From: Hydractinia symbiolongicarpus
Taxonomy: Eukaryota > Cnidaria > Hydrozoa > Anthoathecata > Hydractiniidae
DNA length: 64,000 bases
Direction: 5' to 3'
Assembly: GCF_029227915.1 (NCBI RefSeq)
Contig: NC_079887.1
Span: 25,605,650-25,669,649 of the forward strand
Of the stretch, positions 35,871 to 46,858 are shown one piece after another; positions within the stretch are counted from its first letter, which is position 1; each line of letters opens with the position of its first letter. Under the pieces are notes generated by a model. It ran no database searches. It was not told the DNA's origin and saw only the letters and a program-made list of their open reading frames with translations. A program made the position numbers and the translations under genes.

Positions 35871-38800
35871 AAAATCGTTTGGGAAATGACTTTACTCCCT
35901 GGGTACTTTCTTTGTATACTTTTGACTATACGGGCCAAGCCCGGGATTTACGAGAAATCGTGGGTTTTCGTTTGCCGGCGATTAAACTTCTTTTATTCAG
36001 CGTCTCATCAAAAATGAAAACATTTTTGAAAACTACAGGTCTTATGCGTTTTAGTGGTGAAAAAATAATTTAAAAAATCGTTCTGGAAATGAGTTTACTC
36101 ACAGGGTACTTTCTTTGTATACATTCGACTATACGGGCCAAGCCCGTGATTTACGGGAAATCGCGGGTTTTCATTTGCCGGCGATTAAACCCCTTTCATT
36201 AAGCGTCTCATCAAAAATGAAAACATTTTTGAAAACTACAAGTCTCATGCGTTTTAGTGGAGAAAAAATAATTTAAAAAATCGTTCGGGAAATGAGTTTA
36301 CTCCCTGGGTACTTTCTTTGTATACATTCGACTATACGGGCCAAGCCCGGGATTTACGGGAAATCGCGGGTTTTCGTTTGTCGGCGATTAAACCTCTTTC
36401 ATTAAGCGTCTCATCAAAAATGAAAACATTTTTGAAAACTACAAGTCTCATTCGTTCTAGTGGTGCAGAAATAATTTGAAAAATCGTTCGGGAAATTAGT
36501 TTACTCAATGGGTACTTTCTTTAGATACATTCAACTATACGGGCCAAGCCTGGGATTTACGGGAAACCGCGGGTTTTCGTTTGCCGGCGATCAAATTCCT
36601 TTTATTCAGCGTCTCATCAAAAATGAAAACATTTTTGAAAACTACAAGTCTCATGCGTTTTAGTGGTGAAAAGATAATTTAAAAAATCGTTCTAGAAATG
36701 AGTTTACTCACAGGGTACTTTCTTTGTAAACATTCGACTATACGGGACAAGCCCGGGATTTAAGGAAATCGTGGTATTTCGTTTGCCGGCGATTAAACCT
36801 CTTTCATTAAGCGTCTCATTAAAAATGAAAACATTTTTGGAAACTACAATTCTCATTCGTTATAGTGGTGCAGAAATAATTTGAAAAATCGTTCGGGAAA
36901 TCAGTTTACTCAATGGGTACCTTCTTTATATACATTCAACTATACGGGCCAAGTCCGGGATTTACGGGAAATCGCGGGTTTTTGTTTGCCGGCGAATAAG
37001 CTTCTTTTATTCAGCGTCTCATCAAAAATGAAAACATTTTTGAAAACTACAAGTCTCATTTGTTCTAGTGGTGCAGAAATAATTTGAAAAATCGTTCGGG
37101 AAATCAGTTTACTCCCTGGGTACTTTCTTTAGATACATTCAACTATACGGGCCAAGCCCGGGATTTACGGGAATTCGCGGGTTTTCGTTTGTCGGCGATT
37201 AAACTTCTTTTATTCAGCGTCTCATCAAAAATGAAAACATTTTTGGAAACTACAAGTCTCATTCGTTATAGTGATGCAGAAATAATTTGAAAAATCGTTC
37301 GGGAAATCAATTTACTTCCTGGGTACCCTCTTTATATACATTCAACTATACGGGCCAAGCCCGGGATTTACGGGAAATCGCGGGTTTTCGTTTGCCGGCG
37401 AATAAGCTTCTTTTATTCAGCGTCTCATCAAAAATGAAAACATTTTTGAAAACTACAAGGCTCATTCGTTCTAGTGGTGCAGAAATAATTTGAAAAATCG
37501 TTCGGGAAATCAGTTTACTCCCTGGGTACTTTCTTTAGATACATTCAACTATACGGGCCAAGCCCGGGATTTACAGGAAATCGCGGGTTTTCGTTTGTCG
37601 GTGATTAAACTTCTTTTATTCAGCGTCTCATCAAAAATGAAAACACTTCTGAAAACTACAAGTCTTATTCGTTTTAGTGGTGACAAAATAATTTAAAAAA
37701 TCGTTTGGGAAATGAGTTTACTCCCTGGGTACTTTCTTTGTATGCTTTTGACTATACGGGCCAAGCCCGGGATTTACGGGAAATCGTGGGTTTTCGTTTG
37801 CCGGCGATTAAACTTCTTTTATTCAGCGTCTCATCAAAAATGAAAACAGTTTTGAAAACTACAAGTCTTATGCGTTTTAGTGGTGAAAAAATGATTTAAA
37901 AAATCGTTCTGGAAATGAGTTTACTCACAGGGTACTTTCTTTGTATACATTCGACTATACGGGCCAAGCCCGTGATTTACGGGAAATCGCGGGTTTTCAT
38001 TTGCCGGCGATTAAACCCCTTTCATTAAGCGTCTCATCAAAAATGAAAACATTTTTGAAAACTACAAGTCTCATGCGTTTTAGTGGAGAAAAAATAATTT
38101 AAAAAATCGTTCGGGAAATGAGTTTACTCCCTGGGTACTTTCTTTGTATACATTCGACTATACGGGCCAAGCCCGGGATTTACGGGAAATCACGGGTTTT
38201 CGTTTGTCGGCGATTAAACCTCTTTTATTAAGCGTCTCATTAAAAATGAAAACATTTTTGAAAACTACAAGTCTCATTCGTTCTAGTGGTGCAGAAATAA
38301 TTTGAAAATTTTTTCGGGAAATCAGTTTACTCCCTGGGTACTTTCTTTAGATACATTCAACTATACGGGCCAAGCCCAGGATTTACGGGAAACCGCGGGT
38401 TTTCTTTTGCCGGCGATCCGGCGATTAAACCTCTTTTATTCAACGTCTCATCAAAAATGAAAACACTTTTGAAAACTACAAGTCTCATGCGTTTTAGTGG
38501 AGAAAAAATAATTTAAAAAATCATTCGGGAAATGAGTTTACTCCCTGGGTACTTTCTTTGTATACATTCGACTATACGGGCCAAGCCCGGGATTTACGGG
38601 AAATCGCGGTTTTTTGTTTGTCGGCGATTAAACCTCTTTCATTAAGCGTCTCATTAAAAATGAAAACATTTTTGAAAACTACAAGTCTCATTCGTTCTAT
38701 TGGTGCAGAAATAATTTGAAAATTTTTTCGGGAAATCAGTTTACTCACTGGGTACTTTCTTTAGATACATTCAACTATACGGGCCAAGCCCAGGATTTAC

Positions 38801-39330
38801 GGGAAACCGCGGGTTTTCATTTGCCGGCGATCCGGCGATTAAACTTCTTTTATTCAACGTCTCATCAAAAATGAAAACACTTTTGAAAACTACAAGTCTC
38901 ATGCGTTTTAGTGGAGAAAAAATAATTTAAAAAATCGTTCGGGAAATGAGTTTACTCCCTGGGTACTTTCTTTGTATACATTCGACTATACGGGCCAAGC
39001 CCGGGATTTACGGGAAATCGCGGGTTTTCGTTTGTCGGCGATTAAACCTCTTTCATTAAGCGTCTCATTAAAAATGAAAACATTTTTGAAAACTACAAGT
39101 CTCATTCGTTCTAGTGGTGCAGAAATAATTTGAAAATTTTTTCGGGAAATCAGTTTACTCCCTGGGTACTTTCTTTAGATACATTCAACTATACGGGCCA
39201 AGCCCAGGATTTACGGGTAACCGCGGGTTTTCATTTGCCGGCGATCCGGCGATTAAACTTCTTTTATTCAACGTCTTATCAAAAATGAAAACACTTTTGA
39301 AAACTACAAGTCTCACGCGTTTTAGTGGTG
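34850..39330 (+). repeat. 211-bp monomer variant with 8-bp tandem duplication (five copies)
   Basis: CCGGCGAT is doubled at 34944-34959, 35358-35373, 38410-38425, 38824-38839 and 39238-39253. Copies in the same cluster are 414 bp apart (211 + 203), so the long monomer was amplified as a dimer together with a normal one. The same dimers carry TTGAAAATTTTTTCGGG at the junction. The duplication widens dyad 2 and repeats its right arm. Confidence 0.85.
35878..39070 (+). repeat. 3466-bp duplication, copy 2
   Basis: Repeats the block at 32.41-35.6 kb with scattered single-base changes (for example GTGATGCAG near 37271, TATGCTTTTGAC near 37741, AAAACAGTTTTG near 37845, TTTTCTTTTGCC near 38400). The number of private changes makes it look older than the 2840-bp duplication. 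Confidence 0.78.
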
Positions 39331-40050
39331 AAAAAATAATTTGAAAAATCGTTCGGGAAATTAGTTTACTCCCTGGGTACTTTCTTTAGATTCATTCAAC
39401 TATACGGGCCAAGCCCGGGATTTACGGGAAACCGCGGGTTTTCGTTTGCCAGCGATTAAACTCCTTTTATTCAGCGTCTCATCAAAAATGAAAACATTTT
39501 TGAAAACTACAAGTCTTATGCGTTTTAGTGGTGAAAAGATAATTTAAAAAATCGTTCTAGAAATGAGTTTACTCACAGGGTACTTTCATTGTAAACATTC
39601 GACTATACGGACAAGCCCGGGATTTAAGGAAATCGTGGTATTTTGTTTGCTGCGATTAAACCTCTTTCATTAAGCGTCTCATTAAAAATAAAAACATTTT
39701 TGGAAACTACAAGTCTCATTCGTTATAGTGGTGCAGAAATAATTTGAAAAATCGTTCGGGAAATCAGTTTACTCCCTGGGTACCTTCTTTATATACATTC
39801 AAATATACGGTCCAAGCCCAGGATTTACGGGAAATCGCGGGTTTTCGTTTGCCGGCAAATAAGCTTCTTTTATTCAGCGTCTCATCAAAAATGAAAACAT
39901 TTTTGAAAACTACAAGTCTCATTCGTTCTAGTGGTGCAGAAATAATTTGAAAAATCGTTCGGAAAATCAGTTTACTCCCTGGGTACTTTCTTTAGATACA
40001 TTCAACTATACGGGCCAAGCCCAGGATTTACGGGAAATCGCGGGTTTTCG

Positions 40051-40077
40051 TTTTTTTTTTTTTTTTTTTTTTTTTTT
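40051..40077 (-). other. Poly(A) tail of the LINE (27 T on plus strand)
   Basis: An uninterrupted run of 27 T. The flanking satellite motif is CGTTTGCC, so up to three of the T are target sequence. The overlap of target TTT with the tail fits priming of first-strand cDNA from a plus-strand 3' end ending in TTT. A pure tail suggests a recent event, although homopolymer length may be affected by sequencing. Confidence 0.85.
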
Positions 40078-40080
40078 CTC

Positions 40081-40086
40081 TTTATT
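40081..40086 (-). promoter_or_regulatory. Polyadenylation signal AATAAA of the LINE
   Basis: TTTATT on the plus strand reads AATAAA on the element strand. It is followed by GAG and then the poly(A) tail. The signal is unusually close (3 nt) to the tail, as often seen in LINEs whose 3' end is defined by the signal itself. Confidence 0.7.
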
Positions 40087-40176
40087 TAACGTCGATAGAT
40101 ACAATAGTATTTAAATAACTAATTTAAATCGACAACAAAACGTAAAACAAGGCAAACAGCGATAAAAAAATAAGAA

Positions 40177-40192
40177 AAATAAATAAATAAAT
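40177..40192. repeat. (AAAT)4 simple repeat
   Basis: Four uninterrupted AAAT units on the plus strand, just downstream of the ORF2 stop within the LINE 3'UTR. Confidence 0.85.
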
Positions 40193-40200
40193 AAGTAAAG

Positions 40201-42294
40201 TTAAAATATGTATGGTATATCCATGCATATTTTACAGGTGCAAACATCACCTTCCCAAAATTTTATTGAGCTACGGAAGGCTTCGAGAGAAGGAGCATTC
40301 TTTGTAGCGTCAGGCACAGATATCCATAGCTTCCCTGCAATATTTGATAAAGTATTTAAGCCATAGTACGTTGTCCGACAAGTTGGTCGCCTGATCAAAT
40401 TAAAGCAACGAAGGTTGTACTTGTTTTCCCTAACAGAAAATATCTCGTTCATATATAGAGGTGACAATCCATTTAAAAATTTGTAAACCTCTTTCATTAA
40501 ATTCTGTAAATTGATGATGTGAATATTTTTAACATTACATAAAGATAAAAGTTCATCGTAACTGCCATTTATATCGTCCTGTATGATTCTTAGACAACGT
40601 TCATGAATTCGATTGATTCGATTATTCGCAACTTTTCCACAAAACATCCATACTAAGGGACAGTAAGAAAACTGAGACAAAATAAATGAATTGAAGAGAA
40701 AACGCTTCATCTTGGGTGTCAAAAAGGAAGATATCCTTTGAAGCACGTTGAGTTTCCTACTAGCCTTATTACAGATGTTTTTGACATGCAAATGGAAGTT
40801 TAGTCTCGAGTCAATCGTAACACCAAGAAGCACTACAGACGATTTACACGCAATTTTCAAATGATTAAATATCAAACTTTCATCGTGATGACCTAATACA
40901 ATATATTGATACTTTTTCAAATTTATTGCTAGGTAATTTTCATAAAACCAATTATTAACTATGACCAAATTAGTAAGCAGTGTTTGTTTTACATCTTCTA
41001 ATGAATTTTCACAAGCATATAAGGTGTTATCATCTGCAAAGTTACAAAGGGATGATTGAATAATGAACCAGAATAAATCGTTTATAGAATAATTGAAGAA
41101 AGGAGGTCCTAAGATTGATCCTTGTGGAACTCCAACTTGAAGAGGAAGCCATTCGCTAAAAGAAGAATTTATTCTGGTTCTCTGAAAACGATTTTTCAAG
41201 TATGAGTGAATAAATAATAAAGAAGATTCAGAAAAACCATAGGCATGCAGCTTTGCAATAAGCAAATCATGGTTGATAGTATCAAAAGCTTTTGAAAGGT
41301 CCATTAGCACTGCTCCAACTACACCCTTATTATCAAGTGTGCTTTTCCATTGTTCAATCATTCGAATGAGAGCATATTGTGTATTATAACCCTTTCTGAA
41401 GCCTGATAGATGAGGGCTGAGTTTGTCATGCATAAAAGTGTGCATTTGATTAAGAATAATTCTTTCAAAAACCTTTGATAAACAGGGAAGCAAGCTAACA
41501 GGTCTATAGTTCTCCTTATCATTACAGTCATCCTTCTTTAAAACATGTATAACCTCTGCAAGTTTTAAATCATCAGGAAAAATATTAGACTGTAAACAAA
41601 AATTTATAATATTAGTGAGGATAGGAACAAAGATATGAATAAACTTTTTCAACATAAAAACTGGAAAATCACCACTAACAGAAGATTTCTTTGCATCCAT
41701 GTCTTTGATGACTTTGAGAACATCAGGCTGTTCAACCAGCGAAAAATAGAACTTTTCATCATAACCCACATTTTCACGAATTTTCAAAATACTGATGTGA
41801 TTAGTATACGAGTGGATTGCATCGTGAATGGTTGCTGTATGTGTATCATCGTTTGGTTTGATTGGTAAATTTTTCGTGATGTTGGTGTAATATTCATTGA
41901 AGATTTTGCATAATTTTTGTTCGTCGGTGACTATCTTTTCTTTCTCGATTAAGATAATTTTGTTGGTGTTATAACTAACGTTTGAAAACAATGGCTTGAC
42001 AGACTTCCAGAACTTTTTATTATCAGTAATGCTTGTCATACGTAAACCCTTGAAATACGAACGTCTGGTTTTTCGTAATAAGGAAACACAGTAGTTTCTC
42101 TGTCTAGTGAAGTTGGACCAACTTTCTTTTGATCGTGATTTGTTATATATGCGACGAAGTTTGGATCTGTGCATAATAGCTTTGCGAAGCTCCTTGGTGA
42201 TAAAAGGTGCGTTATTGAATCTTAGTATTTTCTTTTTCAATGGTGCAAAATGGTTTAGCGTAGACGTGATGCATAAATTGAATTGGTTATTATT
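40201..42294 (-). CDS. Non-LTR retrotransposon ORF2 fragment: reverse transcriptase and C-terminal region
   Basis: RNA-directed DNA polymerase of a LINE; in an intact element it copies the element RNA at a nicked chromosomal target. The frame is open for 697 codons from the truncation to TAA at 40201-40203. Numbering below starts at the TTG codon at 42238-42240, which is an internal Leu codon and not a real start. The residues just upstream read HFAPLKKKILRF, the usual linker after the endonuclease domain. RT landmarks are YRPVSLLPCLSKVFERI (245-261), LSGFRKG (278-284), MDLSKAFDTINHDLL (313-327, catalytic D314), GVPQGSILGP (370-379), FADD (401-404, catalytic D403 and D404) and LLGVTID (471-477). 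The C-terminal region (about 500-679) is the one seen in the CR1/Jockey group, with INRIHERCLR at 542-551. Oddities: GPPFFNYSINDL where the family usually has GPLLF-IYINDL. The endonuclease is missing, so this copy cannot be autonomous. Clade assignment is uncertain. Confidence 0.92.
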   Translation of the reverse strand, partial: NNNQFNLCITSTLNHFAPLKKKILRFNNAPFITKELRKAIMHRSKLRRIYNKSRSKESWSNFTRQRNYCVSLLRKTRRSYFKGLRMTSITDNKKFWKSVKPLFSNVSYNTNKIILIEKEKIVTDEQKLCKIFNEYYTNITKNLPIKPNDDTHTATIHDAIHSYTNHISILKIRENVGYDEKFYFSLVEQPDVLKVIKDMDAKKSSVSGDFPVFMLKKFIHIFVPILTNIINFCLQSNIFPDDLKLAEVIHVLKKDDCNDKENYRPVSLLPCLSKVFERIILNQMHTFMHDKLSPHLSGFRKGYNTQYALIRMIEQWKSTLDNKGVVGAVLMDLSKAFDTINHDLLIAKLHAYGFSESSLLFIHSYLKNRFQRTRINSSFSEWLPLQVGVPQGSILGPPFFNYSINDLFWFIIQSSLCNFADDNTLYACENSLEDVKQTLLTNLVIVNNWFYENYLAINLKKYQYIVLGHHDESLIFNHLKIACKSSVVLLGVTIDSRLNFHLHVKNICNKASRKLNVLQRISSFLTPKMKRFLFNSFILSQFSYCPLVWMFCGKVANNRINRIHERCLRIIQDDINGSYDELLSLCNVKNIHIINLQNLMKEVYKFLNGLSPLYMNEIFSVRENKYNLRCFNLIRRPTCRTTYYGLNTLSNIAGKLWISVPDATKNAPSLEAFRSSIKFWEGDVCTCKICMDIPYIF

Positions 42295-42849
42295 CGATTA
42301 AACTTCTTTTATTCAGCGTCTCATCAAAAATGAAAACACTTCTGAAAACTACAAGTCTCATGCGTTTTAGTGGTGACAAAATAATTTAAAAAATCGTTTG
42401 GGAAATGAGTTTACTCACTGGGTACTTTCTTTGTATACTTTTGACTATACAGGCCAAGCCCGGGATTTACGGGAAATCGTGGGTTTTCGTTTGCGGGCGA
42501 TTAAACTTTTTTTATTCAGCGTCTCATCAAAAATGAAAACATTTTTTAAAACTACAAGTCTTATGCGTTTTAGTGGTGAAAAAATAATTTAAAAAATCGT
42601 TCTGGAAATGAGTTTACTCACAGGGTACTTTCTTTGTATACATTCTACTATACGAGCCAAGCCCGTGATTTACGGAAAACCGCGGGTTTTCATTTGCCGG
42701 CGATTAAACTCCTTTTATTCAGCGTCTCATCAAAAATGAAAACATTTTTGAAAACTACAAGTCTCATGCGTTTTAGTGGTGAAAAGATAATTTAAAAAAT
42801 CGTTCTGGAAATGAGTTTACTCACAGGGTACTTTCTTTGTAAACATTCG

Positions 42850-45690
42850 ACTATACGGGACAAGCACGGGATTTAGGGAAATCGTGGTATTTCGTTTGCC
42901 GGCGATTGAACCTCTTTCATTAAGCGTCTCATTAAAAATGAAAACATTTTTGGAAACTACAAGTCTCATTCGTTATAGTGGTGCAGAAATAATTTGAAAA
43001 ATAGTTCGGGAAATCAGGTTACTCCCTGGGTACCTTCTTTATATACATTCAACTATACGGGCCAAGCCCGGGATTTACGGGAAATCGCGGGTTTTCGTTT
43101 GCCGGCGATTAAACTTCTTTTATTCATCGTCTCATCAAAAATGAAAATATTTTTGAAAACTACAAGTCTCTTTCGTTATAGTGGTGCAGAAATAATTTGA
43201 AAAATCGTTCGGGAAATCAGTTTACTCCCTGGGTACCTTCCTTATATACATTCAACTATACGGTCCAAGCCCAGGATTTACGGGAAATCGCGGGTTTTCG
43301 TTTGCCGGCGAATAAGCTTCTTTTATTCAGCGGTGTCTCATCAAAAATGAAAACATTTTTGAAAACTACAAGTCTCATTCGTTCTAGTGGTGCAGAAATA
43401 ATTTGAAAAATCGTTTGGAAAATCAGTTTACTCCCTGGGTACTTTCTTTAGATACATTCAACTATACGGGCCAAGCCCAGGATTCACCGGAAATCGCGGG
43501 ATTTCGTTTGTCGGCGATTAAACTTCTTTTATTCAGCGTCTCATCAAAAATGAAAACACTTCTGAAAACTACAAGTCTCATGCGTTTTAGTGGTGACAAA
43601 ATAATTTAAAAAATCGTTTGGGAAATGAGTTTACTCACTGGGTACTTTCTTTGTATACCTTTGACTATACAGGCCAAGCCCGGGATTTACGGGAAATCGT
43701 GGGTTTTCGTTTGCCGGCGATTAAACTTCTTTTATTCAGCGTCTCATCAAAAATGAAAACATTTTTTAAAACTACAAGTCTTATGCGTTTTAGTGGTGAA
43801 AAAATAATTTAAAAAATCGTTCTGGAAATGAGTTTACTCACAGGGTACTTTCTTTGTATACATTCGACTATACGGGCCAAGCCCGTGATTTACGGAAAAC
43901 CGCGGGTTTTCATTTGCCGGCGATTAAACTCCTTTTATTCAGCGTCTCATCAAAAATGAAAACATTTTTGAAAACTACAAGTATCATGCGTTTTAGTGGT
44001 CAAAAGATAATTTAAAAAATCGTTCTGGAAATGAGTTTACTCACAGGGTACTTTCTTTGTATACATTCGACTATACGGGCCAAGCCCGTGATTTACGGAA
44101 AACCGCGGGTTTTTATTTGCCGGCGATTAAACTCCTTTTATTCAGCGTCTCATCAAAAATGAAAACATTTTTGAAAACTACAAGTATCATGCGTTTTAGT
44201 GGTCAAAAGATAATTTAAAAAATCGTTCTGGAAATGAGTTTACTCACAGGGTACTTTCTTTGTAAACATTCGACTATACGAGACAAGCACGGGATTTAGG
44301 GAAATCGTGGTATTTCGTTTGCCGGCGATTAAACCTCTTTCATTAAGCGTCTCATTAAAAATGAAAACATTTTTGGAAACTACAAGTCTCATTCGTTATT
44401 GTGGTGCAGAAATAATTTGAAAAATAGTTCGGGAAATCAGTTTACTCCCTGGGTACCTTCTTTATATACATTCAACTATACGGGCCAAGCCCGGGATTTA
44501 CGGGAAATCGCGGGTTTTTATTTGCCGGCGATTAAACTTCTTTTATTCATCGTCTCATCAAAAATGAAAATATTTTTGAAAACTACAAGTCTCTTTCGTT
44601 ATAGTGGTGCAGAAATAATTTGAAAAATCGTTCGGGAAATCAGTTTACTCCCTGGGTACCTTCCTTATATACATTCAACTATACGGTCCAAGCCCAGGAT
44701 TTACGGGAAATCGCGGGTTTTCGTTTGCCGGCGAATAAGCTTCTTTTATTCAGCGGTGTCTCATCAAAAATGAAAACATTTTTGAAAACTACAAGTCTCA
44801 TTCGTTCTAGTGGTGCAGAAATAATTTGAAAAATCGTTTGGAAAATCAGTTTACTCCCTGGGTACTTTCTTTAGATACATTCAACTATACGGGCCAAGCC
44901 CAGGATTCACCGGAAATCGCGGGATTTCGTTTGTCGGCGATTAAACTTCTTTTATTCAGCGTCTCATCAAAAATGAAAACACTTCTGAAAACTACAAGTC
45001 TCATGCGTTTTAGTGGTGACAAAATAATTTAAAAAATCGTTTGGGAAATGAGTTTACTCACTGGGTACTTTCTTTGTATACCTTTGACTATACAGGCCAA
45101 GCCCGGGATTTACGGGAAATCGTGGGTTTTCGTTTGCCGGCGATTAAACTTCTTTTATTCAGCGTCTCATCAAAAATGAAAACATTTTTTAAAACTACAA
45201 GTCTTATGCGTTTTAGTGGTGAAAAAATAATTTAAAAAATCGTTCTGGAAATGAGTTTACTCACAGGGTACTTTCTTTGTATACATTCGACTATACGGGC
45301 CAAGCCCGTGATTTACGGAAAACCGCGGGTTTTCATTTGCCGGCGATTAAACTCCTTTTATTCAGCGTCTCATCAAAAATGAAAACATTTTTGAAAACTA
45401 CAAGTATCATGCGTTTTAGTGGTCAAAAGATAATTTAAAAAATCGTTCTGGAAATGAGTTTACTCACAGGGTACTTTCTTTGTATACATTCGACTATACG
45501 GGCCAAGCCCGTGATTTACGGAAAACCGCGGGTTTTTATTTGCCGGCGATTAAACTCCTTTTATTCAGCGTCTCATCAAAAATGAAAACATTTTTGAAAA
45601 CTACAAGTATCATGCGTTTTAGTGGTCAAAAGATAATTTAAAAAATCGTTCTGGAAATGAGTTTACTCACAGGGTACTTTCTTTGTAAAC
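42850..45690 (+). repeat. 1423-bp (seven-monomer) duplication, two copies
   Basis: Equivalent points are 43197 and 44620, 43403 and 44826, 43618 and 45041. The period is 1423 bp because one monomer in each copy carries +3 bp (CAGCGGTGTCTC at about 43329 and 44752). Other shared markers are TACAAGTATCATGCG, GTGGTCAAAAGATAA, TTCATCGTCTC and AAAATATTTTTG. A third partial copy continues to about 46.0 kb. Confidence 0.8.
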
Positions 45691-46858
45691 ATTCGACTAT
45701 ACGAGACAAGCACGGGATTTAGGGAAATCGTGGTATTTCGTTTGCCGGCGATTAAACCTCTTTCATTAAGCGTCTCATTAAAAATGAAAACATTTTTGGA
45801 AACTACAAGTCTCATTCGTTATTGTGGTGCAGAAATAATTTGAAAAATAGTTCGGGAAATCAGTTTACTCCCTGGGTACCTTCTTTATATACATTCAACT
45901 ATACGGGCCAAGCCCGGGATTTACGGGAAATCGCGGGTTTTTATTTGCCGGCGATTAAACTTCTTTTATTCATCGTCTCATCAAAAATGAAAATATTTTT
46001 GAAAACTACAAGTCTCATGCGTTTTAGTGGTGAAAAAATAAATTAAAAAATCGTTCGGGAAATGAGTTTACTCCCTGGGTACTTTCTTTGTATACATTCG
46101 ACTATACGGGCCAAGCCCGGGATTTACGGGAAATCGCGGGATTTCGTTTGCCGGCGATTAAACCTCTTTTATTAAGCGTCTCATCAAAAATGAAAACATT
46201 TTTGAAATCTGCAAGTCTCATGCGTTTTAGTGGTGAAAAGGTAATTGAAAAAAGCGTTTCGGAAATGAGTTTACTCACAGGGTACTTTCTTTGTATACAT
46301 TCGACTATACGGGCCAAGCCCGGGATTTACGGGAAATCGCGAGTTTTCGTTTGCCGGCGATTAAACTTCTTCTATTCAGCGTCTCATCAAAAATGAAAAC
46401 ACTTTTGAAAACTACAAGTCTCATGCGTTTTAGTGGTGACAAAATAATTTAAAAAATCGTTTGGGAAATGAGTTTACTCCCTGGGTACTTTCTTTGTATA
46501 CTTTTGACTATACGGGCCAAGCCCGGGATTTACGAGAAATCGTGGGTTTTCGTTTGCCGGCGATTAATCTTCTTTTATTCAGCGTCTCATCAAAAATGAA
46601 AACATTTTTGAAAACTACAAGTCTCATGCGTTTTAGTGGTGAAAAAATAATTTAAAAAATCGTTCGGGAAATGAGTTTACTCCCTGGGTACTTTCTTTGT
46701 ATACTTTTGACTATACGGGCCGAGTCCGGGATTTACGGGAAGTCGCGGGTTTTCGTTTGCCGACGATTAAACTTCTTTTATTCAGCGTCTCATCAAAAAT
46801 GAAAATATTTTTAAATACTACAAGTCTCATGGGCTTTAGTGGTGAAATAATAATTTAA

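Larger units (their letters stand above)
1..40053 (+). repeat. Satellite array, left segment (about 203 bp monomer)
   Basis: About 197 head-to-tail copies, all in the same orientation, with no foreign sequence seen inside. Successive equivalent points lie 203 bp apart (for example 2185, 2388 and 5228, 5431, 5634). One class with a 1-bp core deletion is 202 bp. Two junction forms alternate irregularly. Monomers ending GTGCAGAAATAATTTGA join the next through TTTGA, and monomers ending GTGGTGAAAAAATAATTTAA join through TTTAA. Recognisable classes are a 202 bp class with GGGACAAG and TTTAAGGAAATCGTGG, a class with GCGAATAAGC, a class with TATACTTTTGAC, and a class with CCCGTGATTT plus TTTTCATTTG. 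The class order repeats in blocks, which gives the higher-order repeats listed separately. The array starts mid-monomer at base 1, so the left edge is outside the window. No gene is supported in this stretch. Confidence 0.97.
40078..40200 (-). other. LINE 3' untranslated region
   Basis: AT-rich non-coding stretch of 123 bp between the ORF2 stop and the poly(A) tail. It contains a short AAAT tetranucleotide run and the polyadenylation signal. No CR1-type terminal octamer microsatellite is seen; the element ends in plain poly(A), which fits Jockey-like elements better than classical CR1. Confidence 0.75.
40051..42294 (-). mobile_element. 5'-truncated CR1/Jockey-like LINE inserted in the satellite
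   Basis: The only non-satellite sequence in the window. It reads on the minus strand: the truncated 5' end is at 42294, then the ORF2 C-terminal two-thirds, a 3'UTR, an AATAAA signal and a poly(A) tail (T run 40051-40077, of which the first three T may be satellite). No target-site duplication is visible. The left flank ends CGTTT and the right flank resumes CGATTAAAC. Satellite pieces 39947-40053 (107 bp) and 42295-42385 (91 bp) sum to 198, so 5 bp of a 203-bp monomer are missing. The endonuclease domain is absent, the usual result of incomplete target-primed reverse transcription. The open frame and clean tail suggest a young insertion. Confidence 0.93.
39947..42385 (+). repeat. Satellite monomer split by the LINE
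   Basis: The left piece (39947-40053) and right piece (42295-42385) belong to one monomer. Its preceding neighbour at 39744 matches the unit at 43197 (TACGGTCCAAGCCCAGG, then an AATAAGC tail). Its own halves match the unit at 43403 (GGAAAATCAG; ACACTTCTGAAAAC; GGTGACAAAATAATTTAA). The 43403 unit is therefore a paralogous empty site and shows the missing bases to be GCCGG or GTCGG. Confidence 0.85.

Noticed and set aside
1577-40053. Dozens of 62-74 codon plus-strand frames, one per monomer, some overlapping the next by four bases (TTGA) as in translational coupling.
   Set aside because: Most begin with TTG rather than ATG and end at the monomer junction. The monomer length (203 bp) is not a multiple of three, and the similarity is at the DNA level over the whole unit. 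They are the satellite read in its one open frame, not genes.
42238-42240. TTG at 42240 as the start of the reverse transcriptase gene.
   Set aside because: The frame stays open upstream to the satellite joint and encodes family-typical residues (HFAPL). The element is truncated and TTG is an internal leucine codon.
41635-42301. Plus-strand frames of 77 and 64 codons inside the LINE.
   Set aside because: They are antisense to the reverse transcriptase frame, which has clear conserved motifs.
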